From Ruminococcus sp. CAG:488 (GTDB lineage: Bacteria; Bacillota; Clostridia; Oscillospirales; Acutalibacteraceae): 25,607 nt of DNA. How positions within the stretch are numbered: the stretch's first letter is position 1; every line of letters begins with the position of its first letter. Positions 7,751-15,722 of this stretch are shown one piece after another. A model generated the notes under the pieces. That model searched no databases and was not told the DNA's origin. It was given only the letters and a program-made list of their open reading frames with translations. The stretch spans positions 128,730 through 154,336 of the forward strand of contig HF999649.1 in the NCBI GenBank assembly GCA_000434055.1, read 5' to 3'. The position numbers and the translations under genes were made by a program.

Positions 7751-8935
7751 TTACTTCGCAAAATGCTCGACGATTCTCTTTGCCGCTTCTTTTGTATCGT
7801 CGGGATCACCGAAAGCGGAAAGTCTGAGGAAGCCCTCACCGCATGAGCCGAAGCCGACGCCGGGTGTTCCGACAATTTGAAGCTCGTTAAGAAGATAATC
7901 AAAAAATTCCCAGCTACCCATATTGTTCGGACACTTCATCCAAACATAAGGGGAATTCTTACCGCCGACGTACCAAAATCCGCACTTGTCAAGAGCATCC
8001 ATGATAACCTTTGCGTTCTTTTTGTAGACCGAAATACTCTCGTAGATCTGCTTCTGTCCTTCTGGGGTAAACACAGCCGAAGCACCCTTTTGCAGAATAT
8101 AAGAAATACCGTTTGTTCTTGTCTCACGGTTTCTCGACCAAAGTGCATTGAGGTTCACGCCCATACGCTCAAGCTTTGACGGAACGATCGTATAGCCTAC
8201 TCTCGTGCCCGTGAAGCCTGCCGTTTTGGAGAATGAGCAAACCTCGACGGCACAGGTATCCGCACCCTCAATCTCGTAAATACTATGGGGAACGTCATCC
8301 TCCTCGATAAATATTTCATAAGCAGCGTCGTAGAGAATTACGGCGTCTTTTTCGTTTGCATAATCGACCCATTTTTTGAGCTTTTCACGTGTATAAGCCG
8401 AACCCGTCGGGTTGTTCGGGGAGCAGATGTAAATTATATCTGCGTCGATACTCTCGTCGGGAAGCGGTAAAAATCCGTCCCCCTCGCCTGCCGGTAAATG
8501 AATGACCTTTCTGCCGTAGAGCAGGTTTGTGTCAACGTATTCGGGGTAGGCAGGTTCAATTACAAGAACCGTGTTGTCACGGTCAAACATCTCAAGCAAA
8601 TCGCCTAAATCATCGCATGCGCCGCTTGAAACAAAAACCTCGTCGGTCGTCATGTCAACATTCCAACCCGAATAATACTTCGCAATCGCTTCACGGAGAA
8701 ACATTGCGCCGTGCTCGGGCATATAGCCGTGGAAGGTTTCTATCCTTGACTGGTCGTCAACAGCCTCATGCAAGGCTTCTATGACCTTTTTACAAAGCGG
8801 ATATGAAACATCGCCAACACCGAGCTTCAAAACATGTTCGCCCGGGTGAGCGGCAAGATATTCGTCGGTCTTTCTGTAAATAGTGTTGAAAAGATATGTG
8901 TCCTTAAGCTCCGTATAATGCATATTCGGCTTCAT
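7751..8935 (-). CDS. dapL: LL-diaminopimelate aminotransferase
   Basis: A 394-residue PLP-dependent fold-type I aminotransferase that converts tetrahydrodipicolinate directly to LL-diaminopimelate, bypassing the acylated intermediates of lysine and peptidoglycan precursor synthesis. Lys237 in SFSKTAGFTGTR is the expected PLP Schiff-base lysine. SPNNPTG, YDAAYE and the start MHYTELKDTYLFNTIYRKT are typical of DapL. The ATG overlaps the dapF stop by one base (TAATG), so translation is coupled. Together dapF and dapL supply meso-diaminopimelate from tetrahydrodipicolinate. Length is close to the family norm of about 400-410. Confidence 0.95.
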   Translation of the reverse strand: MKPNMHYTELKDTYLFNTIYRKTDEYLAAHPGEHVLKLGVGDVSYPLCKKVIEALHEAVDDQSRIETFHGYMPEHGAMFLREAIAKYYSGWNVDMTTDEVFVSSGACDDLGDLLEMFDRDNTVLVIEPAYPEYVDTNLLYGRKVIHLPAGEGDGFLPLPDESIDADIIYICSPNNPTGSAYTREKLKKWVDYANEKDAVILYDAAYEIFIEEDDVPHSIYEIEGADTCAVEVCSFSKTAGFTGTRVGYTIVPSKLERMGVNLNALWSRNRETRTNGISYILQKGASAVFTPEGQKQIYESISVYKKNAKVIMDALDKCGFWYVGGKNSPYVWMKCPNNMGSWEFFDYLLNELQIVGTPGVGFGSCGEGFLRLSAFGDPDDTKEAAKRIVEHFAK

Positions 8936-9729
8936 TATATATTTACCTCGCCTTCAAAAGATATTCTTGCCGGGCCTGTCATCGTGACTGTATTATCCTC
9001 GGCAATATTTATTATGAGCGTTCCGCCGTCAAGCTCAACGGCAACATCGGCATTGTTGCGGCAAAGACCGATTGAAATTGCCGCCATAACCGTTGCACAT
9101 GAGCCTGTGCCGCACGCCATTGTTATTCCGCTTCCTCTCTCCCAAACTCTCATTCTCAGCTTATTTTCGGAAATCGCCTGAACAAATTCAACATTTACGC
9201 CGTCAGGGAACCTGTCGCTGTGCTCCATAGCGGGGCCGACAGTTGTTATTTCCGCCTGACCGATATCGTCAACAAAGACTACGGCGTGAGGATTACCGAC
9301 CGAAACCGGTATATATTCAACGTCCTTACCGCAGATCTCAATTCTGTTTACAAGACCCGCATCTGCTTTACCCATGTTGACCGAAACGGAATCGACCTTG
9401 CCCTTTTCGATTTTTAAATCAAGGGTTTTGATTCCCGAAAGAGTCTCAACGGTTATTTTTGTTTTTTTAGTCAAGCCCTTATCGTAGACATATTTTCCGA
9501 CGCATCTGATTCCGTTGCCGCACATCATCGCTTCACTGCCGTCGGCATTGAAAATTCTCATCTTAAAATCGGCAATATTCGACGGTAAAATCCAAATCAT
9601 ACCGTCTGAGCCGATGCCGAAATGGCGATCGGAAAGCTTAATAGAAAGATCCTCCGGATTTTCGGGTTCTCTTTTTGAATAAACATAAACATAGTCGTTG
9701 CCGAGTCCCTGCATTTTTGTAAATTTCAT
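8935..9729 (-). CDS. dapF: Diaminopimelate epimerase
   Basis: A 264-residue cofactor-independent racemase that converts LL- to meso-diaminopimelate. The two catalytic cysteines are Cys70 in MMCGNGIRC and Cys206 in MACGTGSCA. FTKMQGLGNDYVYV at the N terminus is diagnostic. It is first in the dapF-dapL operon, with the ribosome site AGGGGG about 9 bases from the ATG. The transcript leader contains a strong terminator-like hairpin before the ribosome site, which may regulate the operon (see the attenuator entry). Confidence 0.96.
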   Translation of the reverse strand: MKFTKMQGLGNDYVYVYSKREPENPEDLSIKLSDRHFGIGSDGMIWILPSNIADFKMRIFNADGSEAMMCGNGIRCVGKYVYDKGLTKKTKITVETLSGIKTLDLKIEKGKVDSVSVNMGKADAGLVNRIEICGKDVEYIPVSVGNPHAVVFVDDIGQAEITTVGPAMEHSDRFPDGVNVEFVQAISENKLRMRVWERGSGITMACGTGSCATVMAAISIGLCRNNADVAVELDGGTLIINIAEDNTVTMTGPARISFEGEVNI

Positions 9730-9749
9730 TGCTGACGCCCCCTGAAAAC

Positions 9750-9786
9750 AAAAAAGTCTTTAAGGGCGCAAAATACCCTTAAAGAC
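9750..9786 (-). terminator. Terminator-like hairpin in the dapF leader (possible attenuator)
   Basis: Read on the minus strand, GTCTTTAAGGG pairs perfectly with CCCTTAAAGAC (11 bp, 9-base loop) and is followed by six T. It sits between the predicted promoter and the dapF start, about 20 bases from the start codon. No plus-strand gene needs a terminator here, and the T run is on the dapF side only. Confidence 0.75.
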
Positions 9787-9835
9787 GTCATTGCCTTTTA
9801 TTTTATAATATGAGTCGTAAACCTTTTTCGCAAAT

Positions 9836-9864
9836 ATTTTAACCTTGCTTTACCGATTTGTCAA
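9836..9864 (-). promoter_or_regulatory. Promoter for dapF-dapL
   Basis: On the minus strand, TTGACA (9864-9859), a 17-base spacer and TAAAAT (9841-9836). The predicted leader is about 100 bases and contains the terminator-like hairpin. A second, weaker candidate just downstream is TTGCGA (9833-9828) with TATTAT (9810-9805), also at 17 bases; it too precedes the hairpin. Confidence 0.65.
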
Positions 9865-9867
9865 GTA

Positions 9868-9900
9868 CTTTATTCGTCTTACATAACAGACGAAATAAAG
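9868..9900. promoter_or_regulatory. Inverted repeat between divergent promoters
   Basis: CTTTATTCGTCT (9868-9879) and AGACGAAATAAAG (9888-9900) are complementary apart from one bulged A, with an 8-base centre. The repeat lies exactly between the -35 elements of the dapF promoter (9859-9864) and the hydrogenase-regulator promoter (9910-9915). It could be an operator for a dimeric repressor or activator acting on both. Confidence 0.5.
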
Positions 9901-9909
9901 GAAAACATA

Positions 9910-9938
9910 TTGACGGATAATTCTTATTCTGTTATAAT
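9910..9938 (+). promoter_or_regulatory. Promoter for the TM1266-like gene
   Basis: TTGACG (9910-9915), a 17-base spacer and TATAAT (9933-9938). The gene starts at 9987 after GGAGG (9977-9981). Confidence 0.8.
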
Positions 9939-9986
9939 TTTTATGTACAAAACAAACAGTACAAAAGCTAAATACGGAGGTACATT

Positions 9987-10244
9987 ATGAAAACTCGTGT
10001 CGCAGTTATGGCAATCATACTTGAATCAAAGGAAAACGCCGAGCAGCTCAATACCGTTCTTCACGATTATCGTGAATATATCCTTGGCAGAATGGGGTTG
10101 CCCTACACAAAGCATGATATCAACATCATAAGCGTTGCGCTTGACGCTCCGCAGGATATAATCAACTCCCTCGCAGGCAAAATCGGCAGAATCGAAGGAG
10201 TAAATGTAAAAACAGCCTATTCAAACAACGAATACAACGTTTAA
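9987..10244 (+). CDS. TM1266-family iron-only hydrogenase system regulator
   Basis: An 85-residue protein with an ACT/ferredoxin-like alpha-beta fold. The pattern RVAVMAIILES...LHDYREYILGRMGLPY...INIISVALDAPQDIINSLAGKIGRIEGVNVKTAYS closely follows the small family named for Thermotoga TM1266, found next to or among [FeFe]-hydrogenase maturation genes and thought to be a ligand-binding regulator. It has no DNA-binding domain, so any control would be through a partner. No hyd genes are in this window. It is transcribed alone, from its own promoter to its own terminator, divergent from dapF. Confidence 0.85.
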   Translation: MKTRVAVMAIILESKENAEQLNTVLHDYREYILGRMGLPYTKHDINIISVALDAPQDIINSLAGKIGRIEGVNVKTAYSNNEYNV

Positions 10245-10257
10245 GAGCTTTCAAAAA

Positions 10258-10294
10258 GGGGCCGTCGCTAAATGCGACAGCCCCTCATTTTTTT
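10258..10294. terminator. Bidirectional terminator between the TM1266-like gene and putP
   Basis: GGGGC and GTCGC pair with GCGAC and GCCCC around a TAAAT loop, with one mismatch. A T run follows on the plus side (10287-10294), and an A run before the stem gives T's on the minus side. It ends both convergent genes. Confidence 0.92.
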
Positions 10295-10302
10295 GTTCAC
10301 TG

Positions 10303-11763
10303 TTACTCTGTATAAGCAACGGAATTGTCATAGAGCTTTTCGATATCCCCACTCGGCTTCTTTGTGATAAGCGTTACGACAACAGCCGCAATCATGCTTG
10401 CAACAAAACCGGGAATGATTTCATAAATACCGATATCCGAAAGGAACACAAGCCAGCAGATATCAACAACTGCACCGACAACGATTCCGGCAACAGCACC
10501 GCTGAAATTGAAGCGCTTCCAGAAAAGGCTGAGCATAATAGCCGGTCCGAATGCCGCACCGAAAACGCCCCATGCGTTTGAAACGAGCGACATAATTGAG
10601 CCGGAGCTCGGGTTTGATGCAATAAGGAGAGCGCACACGGCGATTACAAGAACAACAATTCTGCCGGACCAAAGCATCTCTTTGTCGCTTGCCTTGTTCT
10701 TCCTGATAACGGGCTGATAAACGTCGGCAGAGAATGAGGACGCGGCAGCAAGAAGCTGACTGTCCGCCGTGCTCATCGAAGCGGCAAGAACCGCTGAAAG
10801 AAGAATGCCCGAAATAACGCCCGGGAAAATCTTACGAACCATTGTAATAAATACAAGTGAGCCTTCATTGATCTCCTCGTTAAAGCCAAATGCAAGACGT
10901 CCGATGATGCCGATAAGCGCAGCAAAGATAACGATGAGAACAGTCCATGAAATACCGATCTTCGCTGATTTTTTAAGGTCTTTCTGAGACTTAAGCGACA
11001 TAAATCTGATTATGATATGCGGCATGCCGAAGTAACCGAGACCCCATCCGAGACCGGATGCTATGTCTTTCCAGTTGGCAAAAGCGTTCCAGAAGCCCGG
11101 ACTCTGCTGAGCGACAACCGCTGTGTCGGAAAGAGTGAGAACCGATGCGGCGGCAATCGGAGCGATAAGCATAGCCGCAAGAATGAGCATACCCTGGAAA
11201 AAGTCCGTCCAGCAAACGGCATTAAAGCCGCCGAGGAACGTATAGCCGACGATGATAACGGTCGCTATGTACATTGCCGTGCTTTCCTTAATACCGATAA
11301 CCGTATGAAAAAGTGTTCCGCAGGCCTTAACGCTTGATGCGGCATAAACCGTGTAAGCGACGAGGAAAACAACAGCGCAGATGACCTGCAAAGCCTTTGA
11401 CTTTGAAAGGAATCTGTTTGTGAGATACTGCGGAATCGTGATTGAATCGTTAGCAACGATAGAGAAGCGGCGCAGTCTCGGAGCTTCGACAATCCAGCTT
11501 ATAGTATAGCCGATTGCAAGTCCGACAGGAATCCAAACCTGACCGAGACCGAGAGCATAGATTGAGGTCGGGAGACCCATGAGAACCCATGCGCTCATGT
11601 CGGATGCGCCTGCCGAAAGAGCCGTTACCCAAGCGCCCATCTGTCTGCCGCCGAGGAAATAGGTCTTTTCGGAGCCATCCTTACTCTTGAAGAAGAAATA
11701 GAAGCCTATTCCGAGCATAAACAAGAGATAGATGACAAAAACTACAATTTCTGAAATCTTCAT
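10303..11763 (-). CDS. putP: Sodium/proline symporter
   Basis: A 486-residue integral membrane protein of the sodium:solute symporter family with about 13 membrane helices, taking up proline with Na+. Family features are YFLGGRQMGAWVTALSAGASDMSAW near the N terminus (helix 2, sodium site region), GYTFLGGFNAVCWTDFFQG in the middle and LAASMSTADSQLLAAAS (helix 8, sodium site region). Length matches PutP (about 490-500). ATG at 11763 is preceded by AAAGGGG at 7 bases. It is monocistronic between its own promoter and a shared terminator. Proline is both a nutrient and an osmoprotectant, which fits the nearby potassium genes. Confidence 0.93.
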   Translation of the reverse strand: MKISEIVVFVIYLLFMLGIGFYFFFKSKDGSEKTYFLGGRQMGAWVTALSAGASDMSAWVLMGLPTSIYALGLGQVWIPVGLAIGYTISWIVEAPRLRRFSIVANDSITIPQYLTNRFLSKSKALQVICAVVFLVAYTVYAASSVKACGTLFHTVIGIKESTAMYIATVIIVGYTFLGGFNAVCWTDFFQGMLILAAMLIAPIAAASVLTLSDTAVVAQQSPGFWNAFANWKDIASGLGWGLGYFGMPHIIIRFMSLKSQKDLKKSAKIGISWTVLIVIFAALIGIIGRLAFGFNEEINEGSLVFITMVRKIFPGVISGILLSAVLAASMSTADSQLLAAASSFSADVYQPVIRKNKASDKEMLWSGRIVVLVIAVCALLIASNPSSGSIMSLVSNAWGVFGAAFGPAIMLSLFWKRFNFSGAVAGIVVGAVVDICWLVFLSDIGIYEIIPGFVASMIAAVVVTLITKKPSGDIEKLYDNSVAYTE

Positions 11764-11795
11764 ATAAATACCCCTTTATGTACAATATCTTTATG

Positions 11796-11824
11796 ATTAT
11801 ATCACAACGAGGTTAAATTGTAAA
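11796..11824 (-). promoter_or_regulatory. putP promoter
   Basis: On the minus strand, TTTACA (11824-11819), a 17-base spacer and TATAAT (11801-11796), about 32 bases upstream of the putP ATG. Confidence 0.75.
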
Positions 11825-11884
11825 CAAAATTTTACTGTTTTTGTCATTATTCCGTGAAACGTAAATACAGAAAAGCGAAAGATA

Positions 11885-11912
11885 TTGACTTTTACCGTAA
11901 AAGTGCTATAAT
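11885..11912 (+). promoter_or_regulatory. tRNA-Leu promoter
   Basis: TTGACT (11885-11890), a 16-base spacer and TATAAT (11907-11912), ending 13 bases before the tRNA 5' end. Confidence 0.82.
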
Positions 11913-11925
11913 AGCACCGATATTT

Positions 11926-12010
11926 GCGGATATGGCGGAATTGGCAGACGCGTTGGATTTAGGATCCAATATCTTCTGATGTGCAGGTTCAAGTCCTGTT
12001 ATCCGCACCA
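11926..12010 (+). tRNA. tRNA-Leu, anticodon UAG
   Basis: Acceptor stem GCGGATA pairs with TATCCGC and CCA is encoded (12008-12010). The anticodon stem TTGGA/TCCAA holds the 7-base loop TTTAGGA, giving anticodon TAG (reads CUN leucine codons). The D loop carries TTGGCAGA, a long variable arm (class II tRNA) follows, and the T arm contains GGTTCAAGTCC. The length of 85 suits tRNA-Leu. Confidence 0.97.
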
Positions 12011-12013
12011 GAT

Positions 12014-12044
12014 ATCAGGTGCAGTTTTCTGTACCTGATTTTTT
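12014..12044 (+). terminator. Terminator of tRNA-Leu
   Basis: ATCAGGT (12014-12020) pairs with ACCTGAT (12033-12039), with inner CAG/CTG pairing, followed by a T run. It starts 4 bases after the CCA end. Confidence 0.92.
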
Positions 12045-12109
12045 ATGGATTTATATATTATTGGCATTATTAGATAAATTAACCCTGCTGTATTTGTAAA
12101 AAAAATCTA

Positions 12110-12137
12110 TTGACAATATCATTACGCAAAGTATAAA
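12110..12137 (+). promoter_or_regulatory. Promoter for the potassium-uptake operon
   Basis: TTGACA (12110-12115), a 16-base spacer and TATAAA (12132-12137), about 75 bases upstream of the ktrB ATG. Confidence 0.75.
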
Positions 12138-12148
12138 ATTACATTGAA

Positions 12149-12211
12149 TTCAGCCTTTTAGCTGAAAGGAGGTTGTGAAACAGTCAATGTCTTGTTTCAC
12201 TCAGACTTAAA
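12149..12211 (+). promoter_or_regulatory. ktrB leader: remote ribosome site, two hairpins, short upstream frame
   Basis: A very strong site AAAGGAGG lies at 12165-12172, but the ktrB ATG is at 12212, 39 bases on, with no site nearer. Between them GTGAAACA (12175-12182) pairs perfectly with TGTTTCAC (12193-12200). A short frame from ATG 12187 (MSCFTQT) stops at 12210, one base before the ktrB ATG. A second hairpin, TTCAGC/GCTGAA (12149-12166), touches the ribosome site. Either the hairpin shortens the distance or ktrB is coupled to the short frame. Confidence 0.55.
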
Positions 12212-13549
12212 ATGTTTCATAATATTCGTTTCAAAAAGCATCTAACAACATTTCAAAGTATTTTTTTAGGATTCTTTTTGATAATTATTATCGGTTCTTT
12301 GTTGCTGATGCTCCCGATATCCTCGGTTTCCGGAAAAGTGACTCCTTTTAACGAATCTCTTTTTACTGCGACTTCCGCGGTATGCGTCACGGGACTTGTT
12401 GTTCAAGATACGGGAAGCTATTGGTCAACATTCGGTCAGGCAATTATACTGATTCTTATTCAAATAGGCGGTCTCGGCGTTATTACCGTCGCCGCATCTT
12501 TTGCCCTTCTTTCAGGGCGCAAGATTTCCCTTATGCAACGCAGCACGATGCAGGAAGCTATTGCGGCGCCCAAGATCGGCGGTATCGTTCGTCTTACAGG
12601 CTTCGTTTTAAAAGCTACGCTTATTTTCGAATTAAGCGGCGCTGTAATAATGATGCCTGTTCTTTGCAAGGATTATGGAGTCAAAGGAGTTTGGCTTGCT
12701 GTTTTTCATTCGATCTCGGCTTTTTGCAATGCCGGATTTGATATTTTGGGAACAGACGCTTCGAAATATGTTTCTCTGACGCAGTACGTAAACTGCACTT
12801 CTATTAACCTTGCCGTTATATTTCTTATTGTAATCGGCGGTATCGGATTTTTGACATGGGAGGATATTTATACAAATAAGCTTCACTTCCGGCGATACCG
12901 TATGCAAAGCAAGGTTATCCTTATTACTTCGGCGATACTTATAATTGTTCCGGCTTTATATTTTTTCTTTTTTGACTTGAATAACCTTCCGATAAAACAA
13001 AGAATTCTTTCTTCTCTTTTTCAGTCGGTTACAACAAGAACAGCCGGATTCAATACTGTAGATTTAACCGCGCTGCAAGAACCTTCCATTGCAACAATGA
13101 TAGTTCTTATGATTATCGGAGGTTCTCCGGGCTCAACAGCCGGCGGTATTAAAACGACAACCGTCGCAGTTCTCATTGCCAATTCTTTGGCAACGTTCGG
13201 TCGCAAAGATTCCTCCCATTTTTTTAAACGAAGAATTGATAATCAGGTTGTAAAAAACGCATCAACAATACTGATCATGTATTTGGTTCTTTCATTTACA
13301 GGTGCCGTAGCCATAAGCACGGCAGAGAAAATACCTTTTTTAAAATGTCTGTTTGAAACGTCATCTGCAATAGGAACAGTCGGATTAACACTTGGCATAA
13401 CGCCGGAATTAGGTTTATTCTCTCAACTGATTTTAATACTCTTAATGTTCTGCGGAAGAGTCGGAGGCTTGACTCTGATATATGCCGCAATATCCAATAC
13501 AAAGAAAAATATTTCAAAATACCCCTTAGAGCATATCACCGTAGGATAA
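12212..13549 (+). CDS. ktrB: Potassium uptake protein KtrB (TrkH/KtrB family)
   Basis: A 445-residue membrane subunit of the Na+-dependent Ktr potassium channel/transporter. Four pore-loop repeats are visible, each with the conserved selectivity-filter glycine: SAVCVTGL, SAFCNAGF, TTRTAGFN and SSAIGTVGL. GGSPGSTAGGIKTTT, typical of the third membrane-pore-membrane unit of KtrB/TrkH, is present. Length matches KtrB (about 440-460) rather than TrkH. ktrA follows after 13 bases. The start is the ATG at 12212, judged from the MFHNIRFKKH N terminus, despite the distant ribosome site. Confidence 0.94.
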   Translation: MFHNIRFKKHLTTFQSIFLGFFLIIIIGSLLLMLPISSVSGKVTPFNESLFTATSAVCVTGLVVQDTGSYWSTFGQAIILILIQIGGLGVITVAASFALLSGRKISLMQRSTMQEAIAAPKIGGIVRLTGFVLKATLIFELSGAVIMMPVLCKDYGVKGVWLAVFHSISAFCNAGFDILGTDASKYVSLTQYVNCTSINLAVIFLIVIGGIGFLTWEDIYTNKLHFRRYRMQSKVILITSAILIIVPALYFFFFDLNNLPIKQRILSSLFQSVTTRTAGFNTVDLTALQEPSIATMIVLMIIGGSPGSTAGGIKTTTVAVLIANSLATFGRKDSSHFFKRRIDNQVVKNASTILIMYLVLSFTGAVAISTAEKIPFLKCLFETSSAIGTVGLTLGITPELGLFSQLILILLMFCGRVGGLTLIYAAISNTKKNISKYPLEHITVG

Positions 13550-13562
13550 AGGAGGATCATAC

Positions 13563-14210
13563 ATGAAGAACGTTTTACTTATCGGTCTCGGCCGTTTCGG
13601 AAGACATATGGCTATGGATCTCAACCGTCTTGATCATCAGGTTATGGCTGTTGACTTAAATGAGGAAAGAATCAACGATATTCTTCCGTACGTCACAAAT
13701 GCCCAGATCGGCGACAGCACAAACGAACAATTTATCAGATCGCTCGGTGTGAATAACTATGACCTCTGCATCGTGGCTATAGGCAACAATTTTCAAAGCT
13801 CACTTGAAACTACATCGTTGCTCAAAGAGCTCGGTGCTCAAAAAGTCATATCCCGTGCCGAACGGGATGTTCAGGCGAAATTTCTTCTCAGAAACGGAGC
13901 CGATAACGTAGTTTATCCCGAAAAACAGGTTGCGGAATGGGCTGCCATACGATTTACGGCAGATCACATTTTGGACTTCATTGAAGTTGACGATTTGCAC
14001 GCAATTTGTGAGGTTGAAGTGCCAAAATCGTGGTACGGAAAAACCGTTGGTCAAGTTGATGTTCGACGCAAATACAATCTTAATATTATCGGCATCAAAA
14101 AGAATAATAATATCGACATGGCTATCTCATCTGAGACTTTACTCAATAATGATGTAACTCTTCTTGTTCTCGGCGACTATAAATCTTTACAAAAATGCTT
14201 CCAAATCTAA
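13563..14210 (+). CDS. ktrA: Ktr regulatory subunit (RCK domain)
   Basis: A 215-residue cytoplasmic gating subunit. An RCK-N Rossmann domain (1-140) begins VLLIGLGRFGRHMAMDL and has the acidic end of strand 2 (MAVDLNEE), for NAD(H)/ATP/ADP binding. RCK-C (about 140-215) is the site where c-di-AMP binds in known KtrA proteins; binding here is untested. A single RCK-N/RCK-C unit matches KtrA, in contrast to the two-unit TrkA encoded next. AAGGAGG lies 8 bases upstream of ATG 13563. Confidence 0.93.
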   Translation: MKNVLLIGLGRFGRHMAMDLNRLDHQVMAVDLNEERINDILPYVTNAQIGDSTNEQFIRSLGVNNYDLCIVAIGNNFQSSLETTSLLKELGAQKVISRAERDVQAKFLLRNGADNVVYPEKQVAEWAAIRFTADHILDFIEVDDLHAICEVEVPKSWYGKTVGQVDVRRKYNLNIIGIKKNNNIDMAISSETLLNNDVTLLVLGDYKSLQKCFQI

Positions 14211-14295
14211 GGTCATATTATTTGTCTTACGGCTCTCCTCTTTTCCGAATCTATTTAAGTCATATATATCAAAAGGATCTGTACTTAATTTACAT

Positions 14296-14311
14296 ATCTC
14301 AATTGTGAGAT
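14296..14311. other. Palindrome in the ktrA-trkA gap
   Basis: ATCTCA/TGAGAT around ATTG, in the 146-bp gap between ktrA and trkA. I see no convincing terminator or promoter in this gap. The palindrome could be a weak hairpin or an operator. Confidence 0.35.
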
Positions 14312-14356
14312 ACAACCAATAAATAACTATACAATTCTATGAAAGGCAGAAATTGA

Positions 14357-15718
14357 GTGAAAATTATTGTTGTCGGAATCGGCAAGGTCGGTTTTACTGT
14401 TGCAGATCAGCTTTCAAACGAGCATCACGATGTAACCATTGTCGACACCAATGAAAAAGTTCTTAATGCGGTTCTAAATAATCTTGACGTAATCGCCGTG
14501 CACGGTAACGGAGCTTCTCGCAAGGTTCTCTCCGAGGCAGGCGTCGAGGAAAGCGATCTTGTTATCGCCCTCACAGGAAGCGATGAAATCAACCTGCTTT
14601 GCTGTCTGCTCGCAACAAAACTCGGAGCAAACGGTACAATTGCACGTGTCAGAAATCACGTATATTATGATGACGTTCGTCTTATAAAAGACAGTCTCGG
14701 TCTTTCAATGGTAATCAATCCCGAAAAAGAAGCGGCGGAGGAAATTCTCCGTATTCTCAAATACCCGTCGGCAAAGAATATTGATACCTTTGCAAAGGGT
14801 AAAATCAATATTGTAAGCTTTACAGCTACTAAAAACTGCACTCTCTGCGGTCAGGCGGTCAAGGATTCATTCTCGGGACTTAAAGCGAGAGCTCTTGCCT
14901 GTGCCGTTGAACGCGAAAACAAGATTTTTATCCCGTTCGGCGATTCCGTAATTGAAGAAAATGACGTTGTTGCCGTGCTCGTTTCGCCCAACGAAACCCC
15001 GATATTTTTTAAGGAGATCGGCTTGCCCGTTAACTCTGTGAAAAAGACAATGATTATCGGCGGCGGCAAAATCGGTCATTATCTTGCAACGGAAATGTGC
15101 CGCCTTAATATGGATACAACGATTGTTGAAAGCAATCCAAAAACCGCTGAAGAGCTCAGCTACCTTCTTCCGAAAGCAAACATCATATGCGGAGACGGAA
15201 CAAACCGCGCTCTGTTGATGGAGGAGGGCTTGCGTGACGCAAGCGCAATATGCTGCCTGACAGGTTTTGATGAGGAAAATCTTATTCTTTCTCTTTTTGC
15301 CAAAAAGGTTGTTCCCAATATAAAAACAATTGCAAAAATCAACAGAACGTCTTTCAATGAGGTTGTGCGCTCACTTGACATCGGCAGTGTTATATATCCC
15401 AAATTCATAACAGCCAGTCAGATTCTTCAGCACGTCCGTGCAAAGAAGAACAACATCGGCAGTAATGTTGAGACGCTCTACAAAATAATCGACAATAAGG
15501 TTGAGGCATTGGAATTTCATGTCAGCGAGGAAAGTGACATTGTTAACACTTCTCTTGAGGAGCTGCTTCTTCACAAAAATGTTATTATCGGTTCAATTAA
15601 CCGTAATGGCAATGTTTTCATCCCCCGAGGTAAGGATATGCTTCAGGTCGGCGATTCCGTTGTTGTCGTAACTACGATCCAAGGCCTTTCCGATCTTGAC
15701 GATATCATTAAGGACTGA
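14357..15718 (+). CDS. trkA: Trk potassium transporter regulatory subunit (double RCK)
   Basis: A 453-residue cytoplasmic NAD-binding subunit of the Trk K+ system. It has two tandem RCK units: the first begins IIVVGIGKVGFTVADQL (about 2-18), the second MIIGGGKIGHYLATEM (about 232-247), each followed by a TrkA-C domain. The length of about 450 is typical of TrkA. The start is GTG at 14357 with GAAAGG about 10 bases upstream. The stop is four bases before the trkH ATG, so TrkA and TrkH are made together. Confidence 0.94.
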   Translation: MKIIVVGIGKVGFTVADQLSNEHHDVTIVDTNEKVLNAVLNNLDVIAVHGNGASRKVLSEAGVEESDLVIALTGSDEINLLCCLLATKLGANGTIARVRNHVYYDDVRLIKDSLGLSMVINPEKEAAEEILRILKYPSAKNIDTFAKGKINIVSFTATKNCTLCGQAVKDSFSGLKARALACAVERENKIFIPFGDSVIEENDVVAVLVSPNETPIFFKEIGLPVNSVKKTMIIGGGKIGHYLATEMCRLNMDTTIVESNPKTAEELSYLLPKANIICGDGTNRALLMEEGLRDASAICCLTGFDEENLILSLFAKKVVPNIKTIAKINRTSFNEVVRSLDIGSVIYPKFITASQILQHVRAKKNNIGSNVETLYKIIDNKVEALEFHVSEESDIVNTSLEELLLHKNVIIGSINRNGNVFIPRGKDMLQVGDSVVVVTTIQGLSDLDDIIKD

Positions 15719-15722
15719 CGCC

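Noticed and set aside
9730..9986. Lysine riboswitch upstream of dapF
   Set aside because: The leader between the predicted promoter and start is only about 100 bases and holds one hairpin; the multi-helix lysine aptamer cannot fit.
12045..12211. c-di-AMP (ydaO/yuaA) riboswitch upstream of ktrB
   Set aside because: The distance from the predicted promoter to the gene is about 75 bases, far shorter than the aptamer, and its conserved core is not seen.
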